In this document: positions 10,538-18,365 of the stretch, in pieces
Numbering within the stretch: the stretch's first letter is position 1
How the letters are laid out: each line of letters starts with the position of its first letter
From: Allobosea sp.
GTDB lineage: Bacteria > Pseudomonadota > Alphaproteobacteria > Rhizobiales > Kaistiaceae
Reading direction: 5' to 3'
DNA length: 37,980 nt
NCBI GenBank assembly: GCA_017307955.1
Contig: JAFKFV010000028.1
Location: forward strand, 1-37,980
Translations under genes and position numbers: made by a program
The notes under the pieces: model-generated
What the model saw: only the letters and a program-made list of their open reading frames with translations
What the model was told of the DNA's origin: nothing
Database searches by the model: none

Positions 10538-11023
10538 TTGCCGAGCATCGTCCTCTACCAGCCCGATATCCCGCACAATACCGGCGCGATCCTGCGATTC
10601 GCCGCCTGTGTCGGTTTGCCGGTCGAGATCGTCGAGCCGGCGGGCTTCGATCTCTCCGATCGCGGGCTGAAGCGGGCCGGCATGGACTATCTGGAGCGCG
10701 CGACCCTGACGCGCCACCCTTCCTTCGCGGCATTCGACGCCTTTCGCCGCGAGCGTGGCGGGCGGCTGGTGCTGCTGACGACCAAGGCGACGCGCTCCTA
10801 TCTCGATTTCGGCTATGCCGAGGGCGACTTTCTCATGTTCGGCCGCGAGAGCGCCGGGGTTCCGGACGCGGTGCATGGGGTCGCCGACGAGCGGCTGCTG
10901 GTGCCGATGCGCCCCGGCCTCCGGTCGATCAATCTCGCCATGGCCGTCGCCATGGTGGCCGGCGAGGTGCTGCGGCAGGTCGGGCCCGTTGGCGACGCGC
11001 CGATGCAAGACCAGGGAGGATGA
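10538..11023 (+). CDS. trmL: tRNA (cytidine(34)-2'-O)-methyltransferase TrmL
   Basis: This SPOUT methyltransferase modifies the wobble ribose of certain leucine tRNAs. The product begins at IVLYQPDIPHNTG, the usual TrmL N-terminus, and has the knot motifs GRESAGVPD and RSINLAMAVAMVAGE. Starting at the TTG at 10538 gives 161 aa, the normal family length. The frame also extends to a TTG at 10472, but the extra 22 residues match nothing in the family. Neither codon has a good ribosome site, so the start is uncertain. Its stop is 4 nt before hemF, so the two are co-transcribed. Confidence 0.88.
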   Translation: MPSIVLYQPDIPHNTGAILRFAACVGLPVEIVEPAGFDLSDRGLKRAGMDYLERATLTRHPSFAAFDAFRRERGGRLVLLTTKATRSYLDFGYAEGDFLMFGRESAGVPDAVHGVADERLLVPMRPGLRSINLAMAVAMVAGEVLRQVGPVGDAPMQDQGG

Positions 11024-11027
11024 GCCA

Positions 11028-11915
11028 ATGACCCTGCCCGACGGGCTCGACGAGAAGAAGGCGCGCGCCACCGGATGGTTCCGGGAGCTGCAGGCGCGCA
11101 TCACCGCCGCCTTCGAGGACCTCGAGCGCGAGGCGCCCGATGCGCTCTATCCGGGCGAACCGGGCTGCTTCGAGCGCAAGCCCTGGACGCGCACCGACCA
11201 TACCGGCGCCGACGGCGGCGGCGGCACCATGGCGATGCTGCGCGGCCGGCTGTTCGAGAAGGCGGGCGTGCATGTCTCGGCGGTGCATGGCAGCTTCGCG
11301 CCGGAATTCGCCAAGGATATCCCCGGCGCCGATGTCGACCCGCGCTTCTGGGCCGGAGGCATCTCGCTGATCGTGCATCCGAAGAGCCCCAATGTCCCGG
11401 CCGTGCACATGAACACGCGCATGGTGGTGACGACGCGGCAGTGGTTCGGCGGCGGGGCCGATCTGACGCCGGTGCTGGATCGCCGCCGCACGCAGGACGA
11501 TGCCGACAGCGTCGCCTTTCACGCCGCTATGCGCGGCGCCTGCGAGCGTCACGCCGTCGCCGATTACGGCCGCTACAAGGAGTGGTGCGACACCTATTTC
11601 TTCCTGAAGCACCGGGGCGAGCCGCGCGGCATCGGTGGCATCTTCTATGACGGCCTCCACTCCGGCGACTGGGAGGCCGATTTCGCCTTCACGCAGGATG
11701 TCGGATCGAGCTTCCTCGACATCTATCCGAAGATCGTTCGCGCCAATCTAGCCGCGCCCTGGACCGAGGCCGACCGCGAGGAGCAACTCGTGCGCCGCGG
11801 CCGCTATGTCGAGTTCAACCTGCTCTATGACCGCGGCACGATCTTCGGGCTCCGGACCGGCGGCAATGTCGATTCCATTCTCTCCTCGATGCCGCCCGAG
11901 GTGAAATGGCCATGA
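11028..11915 (+). CDS. hemF: Oxygen-dependent coproporphyrinogen III oxidase
   Basis: The 295-aa enzyme carries out the O2-dependent oxidative decarboxylation of coproporphyrinogen III to protoporphyrinogen IX in haem synthesis. Family signatures include the GGGADLTP segment, the stretch EWCDTYFFLKHR followed by RGIGGIFYD, and a C-terminal block RGRYVEFNLLYDRGT with GLRTGGN. The ATG follows the trmL stop by 4 nt and has GGAGG within the end of trmL. Length is typical. Haem supply fits with the bc1 and cytochrome oxidase genes in the same window, although they are not in one operon. Confidence 0.96.
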   Translation: MTLPDGLDEKKARATGWFRELQARITAAFEDLEREAPDALYPGEPGCFERKPWTRTDHTGADGGGGTMAMLRGRLFEKAGVHVSAVHGSFAPEFAKDIPGADVDPRFWAGGISLIVHPKSPNVPAVHMNTRMVVTTRQWFGGGADLTPVLDRRRTQDDADSVAFHAAMRGACERHAVADYGRYKEWCDTYFFLKHRGEPRGIGGIFYDGLHSGDWEADFAFTQDVGSSFLDIYPKIVRANLAAPWTEADREEQLVRRGRYVEFNLLYDRGTIFGLRTGGNVDSILSSMPPEVKWP

Positions 11916-11940
11916 CCGAAGCGAGGCGGGGACGGACGAC

Positions 11941-12816
11941 ATGACCAAAGCGGTGCTCGGCATCATCGGGGGCTCGGGCCTCTATGACCTTCCCGGCCTC
12001 GAGCAGGCCGAATGGCGGACGGTCGAAAGCCCGTGGGGTACGCCCTCCGACCAGCTGCGCTTCGGCCGCATCGGCGCGACGCCGATCGTCTTCCTGCCGC
12101 GGCATGGGCGCGGCCATCGCCTCTCGCCCTCCGGCATCGACTACCGCGCCAATATCGACGCGCTGAAGCGCGCGGGCGTCACCGACCTCGTCTCGGTCTC
12201 GGCGGTCGGCTCGCTGAAGCAGGAGCTCTTTCCCGGCGACTTCGTCCTCGTCGATCAGTTCATCGACCGCACGGTCGGCCGCGTCTCCAGCTTCTTCGGC
12301 AATGGCTGCGTCGCGCATGTCTCGATGGCGCATCCGGTGGCGCCGCGGCTCGTGGAGCGCATCCGCCTCGCCGCCGCCGCGGAGGATATCCCGCATCACG
12401 TTGGCGGAACCTATGTCGCGATGGAGGGACCGCAGTTCTCGTCCGTCGCGGAATCGCATCTCTACCGGTCCTGGAACGCCGACGTCATCGGCATGACCAA
12501 CATGCCGGAGGCGAAGCTCGCCCGCGAGGCGGAGCTCTCCTACGCCACCATCGCGATGGTCACCGACTATGACTGCTGGCATCCGAACCACGCCGCGGTG
12601 ACGGTCGCCGATGTCATCCGCGTGCTCGGCGAAAACCGCGACAAGGCGCAGCGGCTGGTCGCGCGCCTCGCCCGCGACTTCCCGGCCGAGCACGAGCCAT
12701 GCCCGATCGGCTCCGACCGGGCGCTCGACCACGCCCTGATCACGGCGCCGGACGCGCGCGATCCGGACCTTCTGGCGAAGCTCGATGCCGTCGCCGGCCG
12801 CGTGCTCCGCCGCTAA
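11941..12816 (+). CDS. mtnP: S-methyl-5'-thioadenosine phosphorylase
   Basis: The 291-aa phosphorylase splits 5'-methylthioadenosine into adenine and methylthioribose-1-phosphate, the first salvage step after polyamine synthesis. It shows the phosphate-binding GGSGLY, the PRHGRGH motif, the SVSAVGSL strand, MEGPQFS, and the GMTNMPEAKLAREAE substrate loop with TDYDCWH. It is 25 nt downstream of hemF and followed by apt, which reuses the adenine it releases; that pairing strongly supports the MTA-specific assignment over general purine nucleoside phosphorylase. Confidence 0.94.
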   Translation: MTKAVLGIIGGSGLYDLPGLEQAEWRTVESPWGTPSDQLRFGRIGATPIVFLPRHGRGHRLSPSGIDYRANIDALKRAGVTDLVSVSAVGSLKQELFPGDFVLVDQFIDRTVGRVSSFFGNGCVAHVSMAHPVAPRLVERIRLAAAAEDIPHHVGGTYVAMEGPQFSSVAESHLYRSWNADVIGMTNMPEAKLAREAELSYATIAMVTDYDCWHPNHAAVTVADVIRVLGENRDKAQRLVARLARDFPAEHEPCPIGSDRALDHALITAPDARDPDLLAKLDAVAGRVLRR

Positions 12817-12912
12817 TCGCATGCGGCGGCTTTACGCCGGGCACCCGCTCGGGCAAGGCTGTGGCTCAACCGCCCGCGGCCGCGCCGCGCCCGAACGATT
12901 CGACGTGCGAAG

Positions 12913-13455
12913 ATGACATCAGAACCTTTCGACTACGCCGCCGCCATCCGCACCATCCCGGATTATCCCGCCAAGGGCGTGATGTTCCGCGACATCACCA
13001 CGCTGCTCGGCAATCCGCGCGCCTTCCGCCGCACGATTGACGAACTCGTTCAGCCCTGGGCCGGATCGAAGGTCGACAAGGTGGCCGGCATCGAGGCGCG
13101 CGGCTTCATCATCGGCGGCGCGGTGGCGCATCAGCTCTCGGCCGGCTTCGTGCCGATCCGCAAGAAGGGCAAGCTGCCCTGGCAGACCATCGGCGAGGAC
13201 TATGCGCTCGAATACGGCCATGACCGGATCGAGATCCATGTCGACGCGGTGGCTAAGGGCGAGCGCGTCATCCTCGTCGACGACCTGATCGCCACCGGCG
13301 GCACCGCCGAGGCGGCGATCAAGCTCCTGCGCCAGACCGGCGCGATCGTCGAGGCGGCGTGCTTCATCGTCGACCTGCCGGCGCTCGGCGGCGCCGACAA
13401 GCTGCGCGCGCTCGACGTGCCGGTGCGGACGCTGATCGCCTTCGACGGCCACTGA
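12913..13455 (+). CDS. apt: Adenine phosphoribosyltransferase
   Basis: The 180-aa enzyme converts adenine and PRPP to AMP. The N-terminal DYPAKGVMFRDITTL is the hallmark of Apt. The PRPP loop is RVILVDDLIATGGT, preceded by the GIEARGF segment and the flexible KKGKLPW loop. It lies 96 nt after mtnP, whose product adenine is its substrate, and prs further along the window makes its other substrate. The gap before it has no clear terminator, so it may share the trmL-hemF-mtnP transcript. Confidence 0.96.
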   Translation: MTSEPFDYAAAIRTIPDYPAKGVMFRDITTLLGNPRAFRRTIDELVQPWAGSKVDKVAGIEARGFIIGGAVAHQLSAGFVPIRKKGKLPWQTIGEDYALEYGHDRIEIHVDAVAKGERVILVDDLIATGGTAEAAIKLLRQTGAIVEAACFIVDLPALGGADKLRALDVPVRTLIAFDGH

Positions 13456-13477
13456 ACGGCTGTAGAGGACGCGGGCC

Positions 13478-14116
13478 ATGGCCGATTTCACGCTGCATGT
13501 CGGGACGCGGATCTGGTCGAGCTGGTCGCTGCGCCCGTTCATGGCGCTCGCCGCGGCCGGTGCCTCCTTCGACACGGTGGTGACCGCGCTCCGCGCGCCG
13601 GGAACGCGGGCCGCGATCGGCGGCTTCAGCCCGTCAGGTCTCGTTCCCGTCCTTGTCGACCATCGCGACGGGCGCGACGTGACCGTCTGGGATTCGCTGG
13701 CGATCTCTGAATATCTCGCCGAGAGCTGGCCGAGCCTCTGGCCGGCCGATCCGGTTGCGCGAGCCGTCGCGCGGTCGGTCTCAGCCGAGATGCATGCGGG
13801 ATTTCGCCCGATGCGCATGGCGATGCCGATGGATCTCTTTTCCGAGCGCCCCGGCGAGGGTCTCGACGCCGAGGGCGTCGCGGCCGACATTCGCCGCATC
13901 GATGCGATCTTCAGCGATTGCAGGAGCCGATTCGGCGCCGGCGGTCCCTATCTCTTCGGGACTTTCTCGATCGCCGATGCCATGTATGCGCCGGTGGCCA
14001 GCCGTTTCCGGACCTACCGGCCCGAACTCAGCCAGACTGCCGCGGCCTATGTCGCGACGCTTCTGGCCGATCCGGGCTTCAAGGCCTGGGAAGCGGCGGC
14101 CCTGAAGGAAATGTGA
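13478..14116 (+). CDS. Glutathione S-transferase family protein
   Basis: This 212-aa protein has a thioredoxin-like N-terminal domain starting with the S-x-W-S-L-R-P motif (residues 14-20), the cis-proline segment GLVPVL, and the glutathione-contacting VWDSLAISEYLAE stretch. The helical C-terminal domain contains FSIADAMYAPVASRFRTY, which includes the conserved N-capping box and aspartate of GSTs. It resembles Zeta/Beta-type bacterial GSTs, but the substrate is unknown. It lies 22 nt after apt in the same direction and may simply ride on that transcript. Confidence 0.88.
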   Translation: MADFTLHVGTRIWSSWSLRPFMALAAAGASFDTVVTALRAPGTRAAIGGFSPSGLVPVLVDHRDGRDVTVWDSLAISEYLAESWPSLWPADPVARAVARSVSAEMHAGFRPMRMAMPMDLFSERPGEGLDAEGVAADIRRIDAIFSDCRSRFGAGGPYLFGTFSIADAMYAPVASRFRTYRPELSQTAAAYVATLLADPGFKAWEAAALKEM

Positions 14117-14206
14117 CGGCGGGCGGGCGACATGCCGCCTTGACCGCCGAGACGCATCGGCCCAGCCTCCGGGCGGGGCAGACGCGGAGCCTGCCGGGAT
14201 GACGGT

Positions 14207-15748
14207 ATGAATTCGTTTTTCGATGTCTTCAAATGGGACCGCTTCATCGCCCCCTCCGCGATGGAGCTGCTGTTCTGGCTGGTCTCGGCGATCGCTGTGC
14301 TGTTCGGCGTCTGGGGGCTCTCTTCCGGCATCGCCATGGTCGAGACGGCGCCCGTTCCCGGCCTCGTGCTGATCGCGGTCTCGATCATCGGGACGCTCGC
14401 CGGCATCGTCGCGGCGCGCATCGCCTGCGAGGCGGTGGTCATCCTGTTCCGCGTCAACGAAAACCTCATGGACATTGCCGAGCGCGGCTTCACCGCCATG
14501 CCGACGCAGATCGTCGAGAGCGCCGCCGTCCGCCTCGAGCATCGCGCTCCCGAGCCGCGCCAGGAGCCGCCGCCTACGCGCCGGCAGGCCGAGCGAAGCG
14601 ACACGATCATCGAGGATCTGCCGCCCGTCTTCGACATCGACGAGGAAGACGAGGAGGATGCGGCCGATCCGTTCGCGCCGGATCAGGGCCGTGTCGAGCC
14701 GCGGGCCTGGGACGTCAAGCCGGTGCAGCCGAAGGCGCCGTCAACCGAGGTCGCGGCCCCCGAGGCGCAGCAGCGCATTCGCGACGTTAGCGCGCAGACG
14801 GCTCGCGACCGGGCGCCGCCCGCCGAGCAGCGGGCGAGGGCCGAACGCGCCGTGGAAGCGAGATCATCGGACCGCCGCGAGCCTGACCGGCAGGAGTCCA
14901 GCCGGCAAGAGTCCAGCCGGCAAGAGCCCAGCCGGCAAGAGCCCCAGCGGCACGAGCCCGAGCCGCGCCTGCCCGATATCCGCCCAGAGCCGCGGGCAGC
15001 CGAAACGAGAGCCGAGCGGTCGTCGCCGGCGATCGTCGTGCCCGAAGCGATCGAGCAACCGGCGGCCGTCAAGCGCGAGGCCGCGAGTCGTCGCGCCGCC
15101 TCTGACGAGCCGGCGATCGAGCATGCGTTGAAGCGGCTGTCGCAGCCCGCAGGCGCCAATGGTGCCAGCGAGGCGGCGCCAGCCCGCGAACGGCGCATGC
15201 CGGCCGCGCGGGTCGAGGACGCCGATTTCATCGCGCCGGCCGCTCCCGAGCCGTCTCGCCGTGACGCGCGCCGGTCGGGGGCTGCCGAGGCAGCAAGATC
15301 CGAGAGCGCAAAGTCTGAGGTCGTCCGGGCCGAGGCTGCAAAGGCGGAGCCGGCGCGGCCCGAGGCCGTGCGGCGAGAGGAGGCGCGACCGGGTGCGCAG
15401 AAATCTCCCGCCCAGCGTCGGAGGCCCGCCGCCGAAGAGGAGGCGGTCCCGTTGCCTGCCTTCCTTGCCAATAGGGTTGAGCGCGAGGCGCCGATCGATC
15501 TGCCGCCGGTGCTGGCGCGGCAGGACGCTGCCGTCAGCGATGCGCCGGCGGAGCCCAAGGCGCCGGAGCGCAAGGCCACGGCGCCGCGCACGGTGCGCGA
15601 GAAGGTGGCGCCCGCCGCCGCTCGTGAGGCCATGCCGGAGCGTCAGGCCGAGCCGCGGCGCGATCAGGCTGCCGCGAAGCAGAAGCCGAAGGGTGGCCAG
15701 GCGCCCCTGAAGCGCCGGAGGCCTCGCCGCGATCGCGACGAGGCCTGA
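14207..15748 (+). CDS. DUF4282 membrane protein with long disordered tail
   Basis: Residues 1-95 fit DUF4282: a short N-terminus (FDVFKWDRFIAPSAMEL), two membrane segments at about 22-44 and 49-75, and the ending VILFRVNENLMDIAERG. The remaining 400 or so residues are low-complexity and rich in Arg, Glu, Ala and Pro, with no fold I recognise. They include four tandem copies of Q-E-S/P-S/Q-R (residues 229-248) and end in a very basic stretch (KRRRPRRDRDEA). The tail would face the cytoplasm if both ends of the hairpin are inside. Role unknown; binding to nucleic acid or an acidic partner is only a guess from charge. Confidence 0.75.
   Translation: MNSFFDVFKWDRFIAPSAMELLFWLVSAIAVLFGVWGLSSGIAMVETAPVPGLVLIAVSIIGTLAGIVAARIACEAVVILFRVNENLMDIAERGFTAMPTQIVESAAVRLEHRAPEPRQEPPPTRRQAERSDTIIEDLPPVFDIDEEDEEDAADPFAPDQGRVEPRAWDVKPVQPKAPSTEVAAPEAQQRIRDVSAQTARDRAPPAEQRARAERAVEARSSDRREPDRQESSRQESSRQEPSRQEPQRHEPEPRLPDIRPEPRAAETRAERSSPAIVVPEAIEQPAAVKREAASRRAASDEPAIEHALKRLSQPAGANGASEAAPARERRMPAARVEDADFIAPAAPEPSRRDARRSGAAEAARSESAKSEVVRAEAAKAEPARPEAVRREEARPGAQKSPAQRRRPAAEEEAVPLPAFLANRVEREAPIDLPPVLARQDAAVSDAPAEPKAPERKATAPRTVREKVAPAAAREAMPERQAEPRRDQAAAKQKPKGGQAPLKRRRPRRDRDEA
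14891..14950 (+). repeat. Four tandem 15-bp repeats inside the DUF4282 gene
   Basis: The unit CAGGAGTCCAGCCGG is repeated four times in frame, with one to three changes per copy, encoding a five-residue unit. Copies begin at 14891, 14906, 14921 and 14936. Because the unit is a multiple of three, copy-number changes would keep the frame open. Confidence 0.85.
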
Positions 15749-15754
15749 CAGGCG

Positions 15755-16849
15755 TCAGGTATTGAAGCGGAACAGCATGACGTCGCCATCGGCGACGACA
15801 TAGTCCTTGCCTTCGTCGCGGGCGCGGCCCGCTTCCTTGGCGCCGGCCTCGCCGTTGTAGCGGACGTAATCCTCGAAGCCGATCGTCTGGGCGCGGATGA
15901 AGCCCCGCTCGAAATCGGTGTGGATCACGCCGGCGGCCTGTGGCGCGCGGGTGCCGACCGGAATGGTCCAGGCGCGGGCTTCCTTGGGACCGACGGTGAA
16001 ATAGGTGATGAGGCCGAGCAGGGCGTAGCCGGCGCGGATCAGCCGGTCGAGACCCGGCTCCTCGAGGCCGAGCGTCTCGAGAAAGTCCTTCTGCTCGGCG
16101 GGGTCGAGCTGCGCGATCTCCGATTCGATCGCCGCCGAGATGACGACGCAGCCCGCGCCCTCGGCCTTGGCCATCTCCTCGACGCGCTTCGAATAGGCAT
16201 TGCCGGTCGCGGCCGAGGCCTCCTCGACATTGCAGACATAGAGCACGGGCTTCGAGGTCAGGAGGTTCAGCGCGTCGAAAGCGGCGCGGTCCTCGGCGGA
16301 GACCTTGAGCTGGCGGGCCGGCTTGCCCTCGCGGAGCAGGGCGAGTGCCGCGTCCATCAGGTCGGCCTGGTGCTTGGCTTCCTTGTCATTGGCAGCCCGC
16401 TTGCGCAGTGGCACGACGCGCCGCTCCAGGCTGTCGAGATCGGCGAGCATCAACTCGGTCTCGACCGTCTCGGCGTCGGCGACCGGATCGATGCGGTTCT
16501 CGACATGGGTGATGTCGCCGTCCTCGAAGCAGCGCAGCACATGGGCGATCGCGTCGACCTCGCGGATGTTGGCGAGGAACTGGTTGCCGAGGCCTTCACC
16601 CTTCGAGGCGCCGCGCACGAGGCCGGCGATGTCGACGAAGGTGAGCCGGGTCGGCACGATCTCGTTCGACTTGCCGACCCGCGCCAGCGTGTCGAGCCGC
16701 GGGTCAGGCACCGCCACCTCGCCGGTGTTCGGCTCGATGGTGCAGAAGGGGTAATTCGCCGCCTGCGCCGCCGCCGTCTTGGTCAGCGCGTTGAACAAGG
16801 TCGACTTGCCAACATTCGGCAGGCCGACGATCCCGCATTTGAAGCCCAT
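15755..16849 (-). CDS. ychF: Redox-regulated ribosome-binding ATPase YchF
   Basis: The 364-aa Obg-related P-loop protein binds the large ribosomal subunit and hydrolyses ATP. It begins with the G1 motif GLPNVGKST (residues 9-17), followed by the DIAGLVRGASKGEGLGNQFL switch region, a coiled coil, and a C-terminal TGS-like domain with KEARAWTIP and IHTDFERGFIRA. The G4 motif is N-x-x-E (YVCNVEE), which gives ATP over GTP preference. It starts 9 nt after the stop of the PIN toxin gene, with its ribosome site overlapping that stop. pth-ychF adjacency is common in bacteria, so the two toxin-antitoxin genes look like an insertion. Confidence 0.96.
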   Translation of the reverse strand: MGFKCGIVGLPNVGKSTLFNALTKTAAAQAANYPFCTIEPNTGEVAVPDPRLDTLARVGKSNEIVPTRLTFVDIAGLVRGASKGEGLGNQFLANIREVDAIAHVLRCFEDGDITHVENRIDPVADAETVETELMLADLDSLERRVVPLRKRAANDKEAKHQADLMDAALALLREGKPARQLKVSAEDRAAFDALNLLTSKPVLYVCNVEEASAATGNAYSKRVEEMAKAEGAGCVVISAAIESEIAQLDPAEQKDFLETLGLEEPGLDRLIRAGYALLGLITYFTVGPKEARAWTIPVGTRAPQAAGVIHTDFERGFIRAQTIGFEDYVRYNGEAGAKEAGRARDEGKDYVVADGDVMLFRFNT

Positions 16850-16858
16850 GGTGTTCTT

Positions 16859-17305
16859 TCAGTTCAGGAGAGTGTCGAGATCGGTATCGCTCCGGAAGAG
16901 ATCGACGATCCTCATGTCGTCGACGACCCGCCCATGGGCGAGATCCTCGGAGAAGAAGAGGCTGCAGCCGGCGCGCGTTGCCGATGCAAGCATCAGGCAG
17001 TCCCACCAGGCGAAGCCCGTCGCATCCTGGATCTCCCAGGCGCGCCGGGTATTGGCGATATCGGACGGTGCTGTGCAGCATGGCATCAGCGAAGTGACGA
17101 ACCGCCGGGCATCCTCGCGCGGCATGATCGCACGGCGATCCGTCAGCACGCGATAGCACTCGTTCAGGGTCTGCGGGCTCAGCACGAGGCGAGCCGTCGA
17201 GACAGCGCGTCGGATGACATCGCCTGCCCTAGCCCGCTTTCCGGCTTCGGCCGGATCCAGGCTGTAGATCAGGATGTTGCTGTCGATGAAGATCCCGGTC
17301 TGCAT
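16859..17305 (-). CDS. PIN-domain toxin (VapC-like ribonuclease)
   Basis: The 148-aa product has the PIN fold's four acidic positions: D8 in FIDSN, E49 in TLNE, D102 in WWD, and E120/D121 in FSEDL. PIN toxins are Mg-dependent RNases, often cutting tRNA or rRNA. The ATG at 17305 has GGGAGG six bases upstream; a longer upstream frame lacks PIN features. The gene overlaps the end of the RHH antitoxin gene by 77 nt in another frame and stops 9 nt before ychF. The active-site residues are intact, so I expect a functional toxin; the RNA target is unknown. Confidence 0.85.
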   Translation of the reverse strand: MQTGIFIDSNILIYSLDPAEAGKRARAGDVIRRAVSTARLVLSPQTLNECYRVLTDRRAIMPREDARRFVTSLMPCCTAPSDIANTRRAWEIQDATGFAWWDCLMLASATRAGCSLFFSEDLAHGRVVDDMRIVDLFRSDTDLDTLLN

Positions 17306-17519
17306 AAAGGGCCTCCCGAGCGGGCAGATTGGCGGCGATGCCCGGATAGCCGGGACCGGAAAGGAAATGCTCGATCTCCGAAAGCGAGTCCGGCTTCTGC
17401 CGCATCTCGTCTTCAAGACGTTCGGCGATCCAGCGCGAGAGGCTCTTGCCGGCCTTGGCCGCCTCGATGCGCGCCCAGCGCGCGAGCGCTTCGTCGAGCG
17501 TGATCGTGACATTCTTCAT
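17229..17519 (-). CDS. Ribbon-helix-helix antitoxin partner of the PIN toxin
   Basis: This 96-aa protein begins with a classic ribbon-helix-helix domain: strand NVTITLDE (residues 3-10), helix A at about 11-23 and helix B from KSLSRWIAERLEDEM. The rest would wrap and neutralise the toxin. GGAG lies 7 nt before the ATG. The last 25 codons overlap the toxin start out of frame, a longer overlap than usual, and their sequence (DLHRQQHPDLQPGSGRSRK) is probably dictated by the toxin frame. It should bind the iterated sites just upstream and repress its own operon, better when bound to toxin. Confidence 0.8.
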   Translation of the reverse strand: MKNVTITLDEALARWARIEAAKAGKSLSRWIAERLEDEMRQKPDSLSEIEHFLSGPGYPGIAANLPAREALYADRDLHRQQHPDLQPGSGRSRKAG

Positions 17520-17561
17520 CGGCCATCTCCGTTCATCCGCGAGAACGCTCGTCGCAATGAC

Positions 17562-17597
17562 TGACACGGATTTCGTGTTTCCGTGTTCCCGTGTCAA
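17562..17597 (-). promoter_or_regulatory. Iterated operator/promoter of the toxin-antitoxin pair
   Basis: On the + strand CGTGT occurs at 17574, 17582 and 17590, exactly 8 bp apart, within unspaced 8-bp units (CGTGTTTC, CGTGTTCC, CGTGTCAA). An inverted copy (ACACG, 17564-17568) completes a perfect 8-bp inverted repeat with arms at 17562-17569 and 17589-17596. On the - strand a consensus -35 TTGACA (17597-17592) overlaps the array; the -10 is weak. Arrays of short unspaced repeats are typical targets of ribbon-helix-helix repressors. The repeat may also end the pth transcript. Confidence 0.55.
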
Positions 17598-17605
17598 GCG
17601 GCGCG

Positions 17606-18337
17606 TCAGTCGCCCTTGCCGAACAGACGCTTGAGCCCGGCGGCGAAGGGGCCATCGGCCGGTTTCGATTCGGCGGAAGCCGTGCCTTTCGAGGTTGGAG
17701 GAGGGGAGCCGGATGCCGGTTCGCTCCTGGTCGTTTCCGGCTTGCCCGCCTCCGATTTGACCGGCTTCGGCGGCTCCGTCGCTCGGTGCAGGCGGTTGGC
17801 GAAAGTCGAGTCCTTGCCGTCCGCGAGGAGATTGGCCCCGTCGGCGATCGCGTCGAGCAGCGGGTTCACCCAGGCGCCGTCGGCCTTGGCGAAGTCGTGC
17901 AGCACATAGCCGGCGACGAGTTCCTTGGCGCCGGGATGGCCGATGCCGAGCCGGAGGCGGCGGTAGTCGTCGCCGAGATGGGCGGTGATCGAGCGCAGGC
18001 CGTTATGCCCGCCATGTCCGCCGCCGACCTTCATCCGCGTCTTGCCGGGCGGCAGGTCGAGCTCGTCATGCATGACGACGATGTCGGCGTTGGGGATCTT
18101 GAGGAAGCGGGCAGCCTCGGCGACCGCGCGGCCGCTCTCGTTCATATAGGTCTGCGGCTTCATGAGCAGCGTGCGCCGCCCGGAAAGCGTCCCCTCGGCC
18201 ACCTCCGCATGGAAGCGGCTGCGCCAGGGTCCGAAGCCATGGCGGCGGTGGATCGCATCCGCCGCCATGAAACCGATATTGTGCCGGTTCAGGGCATATT
18301 GGCCGCCGGGATTGCCGAGGCCGACGATGAGGAGCAT
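17606..18337 (-). CDS. pth: Peptidyl-tRNA hydrolase
   Basis: The 243-aa enzyme releases peptides from prematurely dropped peptidyl-tRNAs. Conserved features are GLGNPG near the start with RHNIGF (catalytic His in that segment), KPQTYMN, VMHDELDLPPG and the GGGHGGHNGLRS loop. The core is about 190 residues. The last 50 or so are a Pro/Ser/Lys-rich tail ending FAAGLKRLFGKGD, an extension I associate with Rhizobiales Pth. It is 28 nt downstream of rplY, a common pairing, and is followed by the toxin-antitoxin genes and ychF. Confidence 0.95.
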   Translation of the reverse strand: MLLIVGLGNPGGQYALNRHNIGFMAADAIHRRHGFGPWRSRFHAEVAEGTLSGRRTLLMKPQTYMNESGRAVAEAARFLKIPNADIVVMHDELDLPPGKTRMKVGGGHGGHNGLRSITAHLGDDYRRLRLGIGHPGAKELVAGYVLHDFAKADGAWVNPLLDAIADGANLLADGKDSTFANRLHRATEPPKPVKSEAGKPETTRSEPASGSPPPTSKGTASAESKPADGPFAAGLKRLFGKGD

Positions 18338-18365
18338 CGCTCTCTATCCCGAACCGGAAGCCGGA

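Noticed and set aside
12817..12912. Gap between mtnP and apt checked for a riboswitch or terminator
   Set aside because: Only weak short stems are visible and there is no U-run; purine riboswitch core sequences are absent.
14891..14950. Short regularly spaced repeats considered as a CRISPR array
   Set aside because: The 15-bp units are directly adjacent with no spacers and lie in frame inside a gene.
17306..17512. N-terminal extension of the PIN toxin by 69 codons
   Set aside because: The extension lies over the antitoxin gene in another frame, is Arg/Pro-rich, and the PIN fold begins right at the ATG at 17305, which has its own GGGAGG site.
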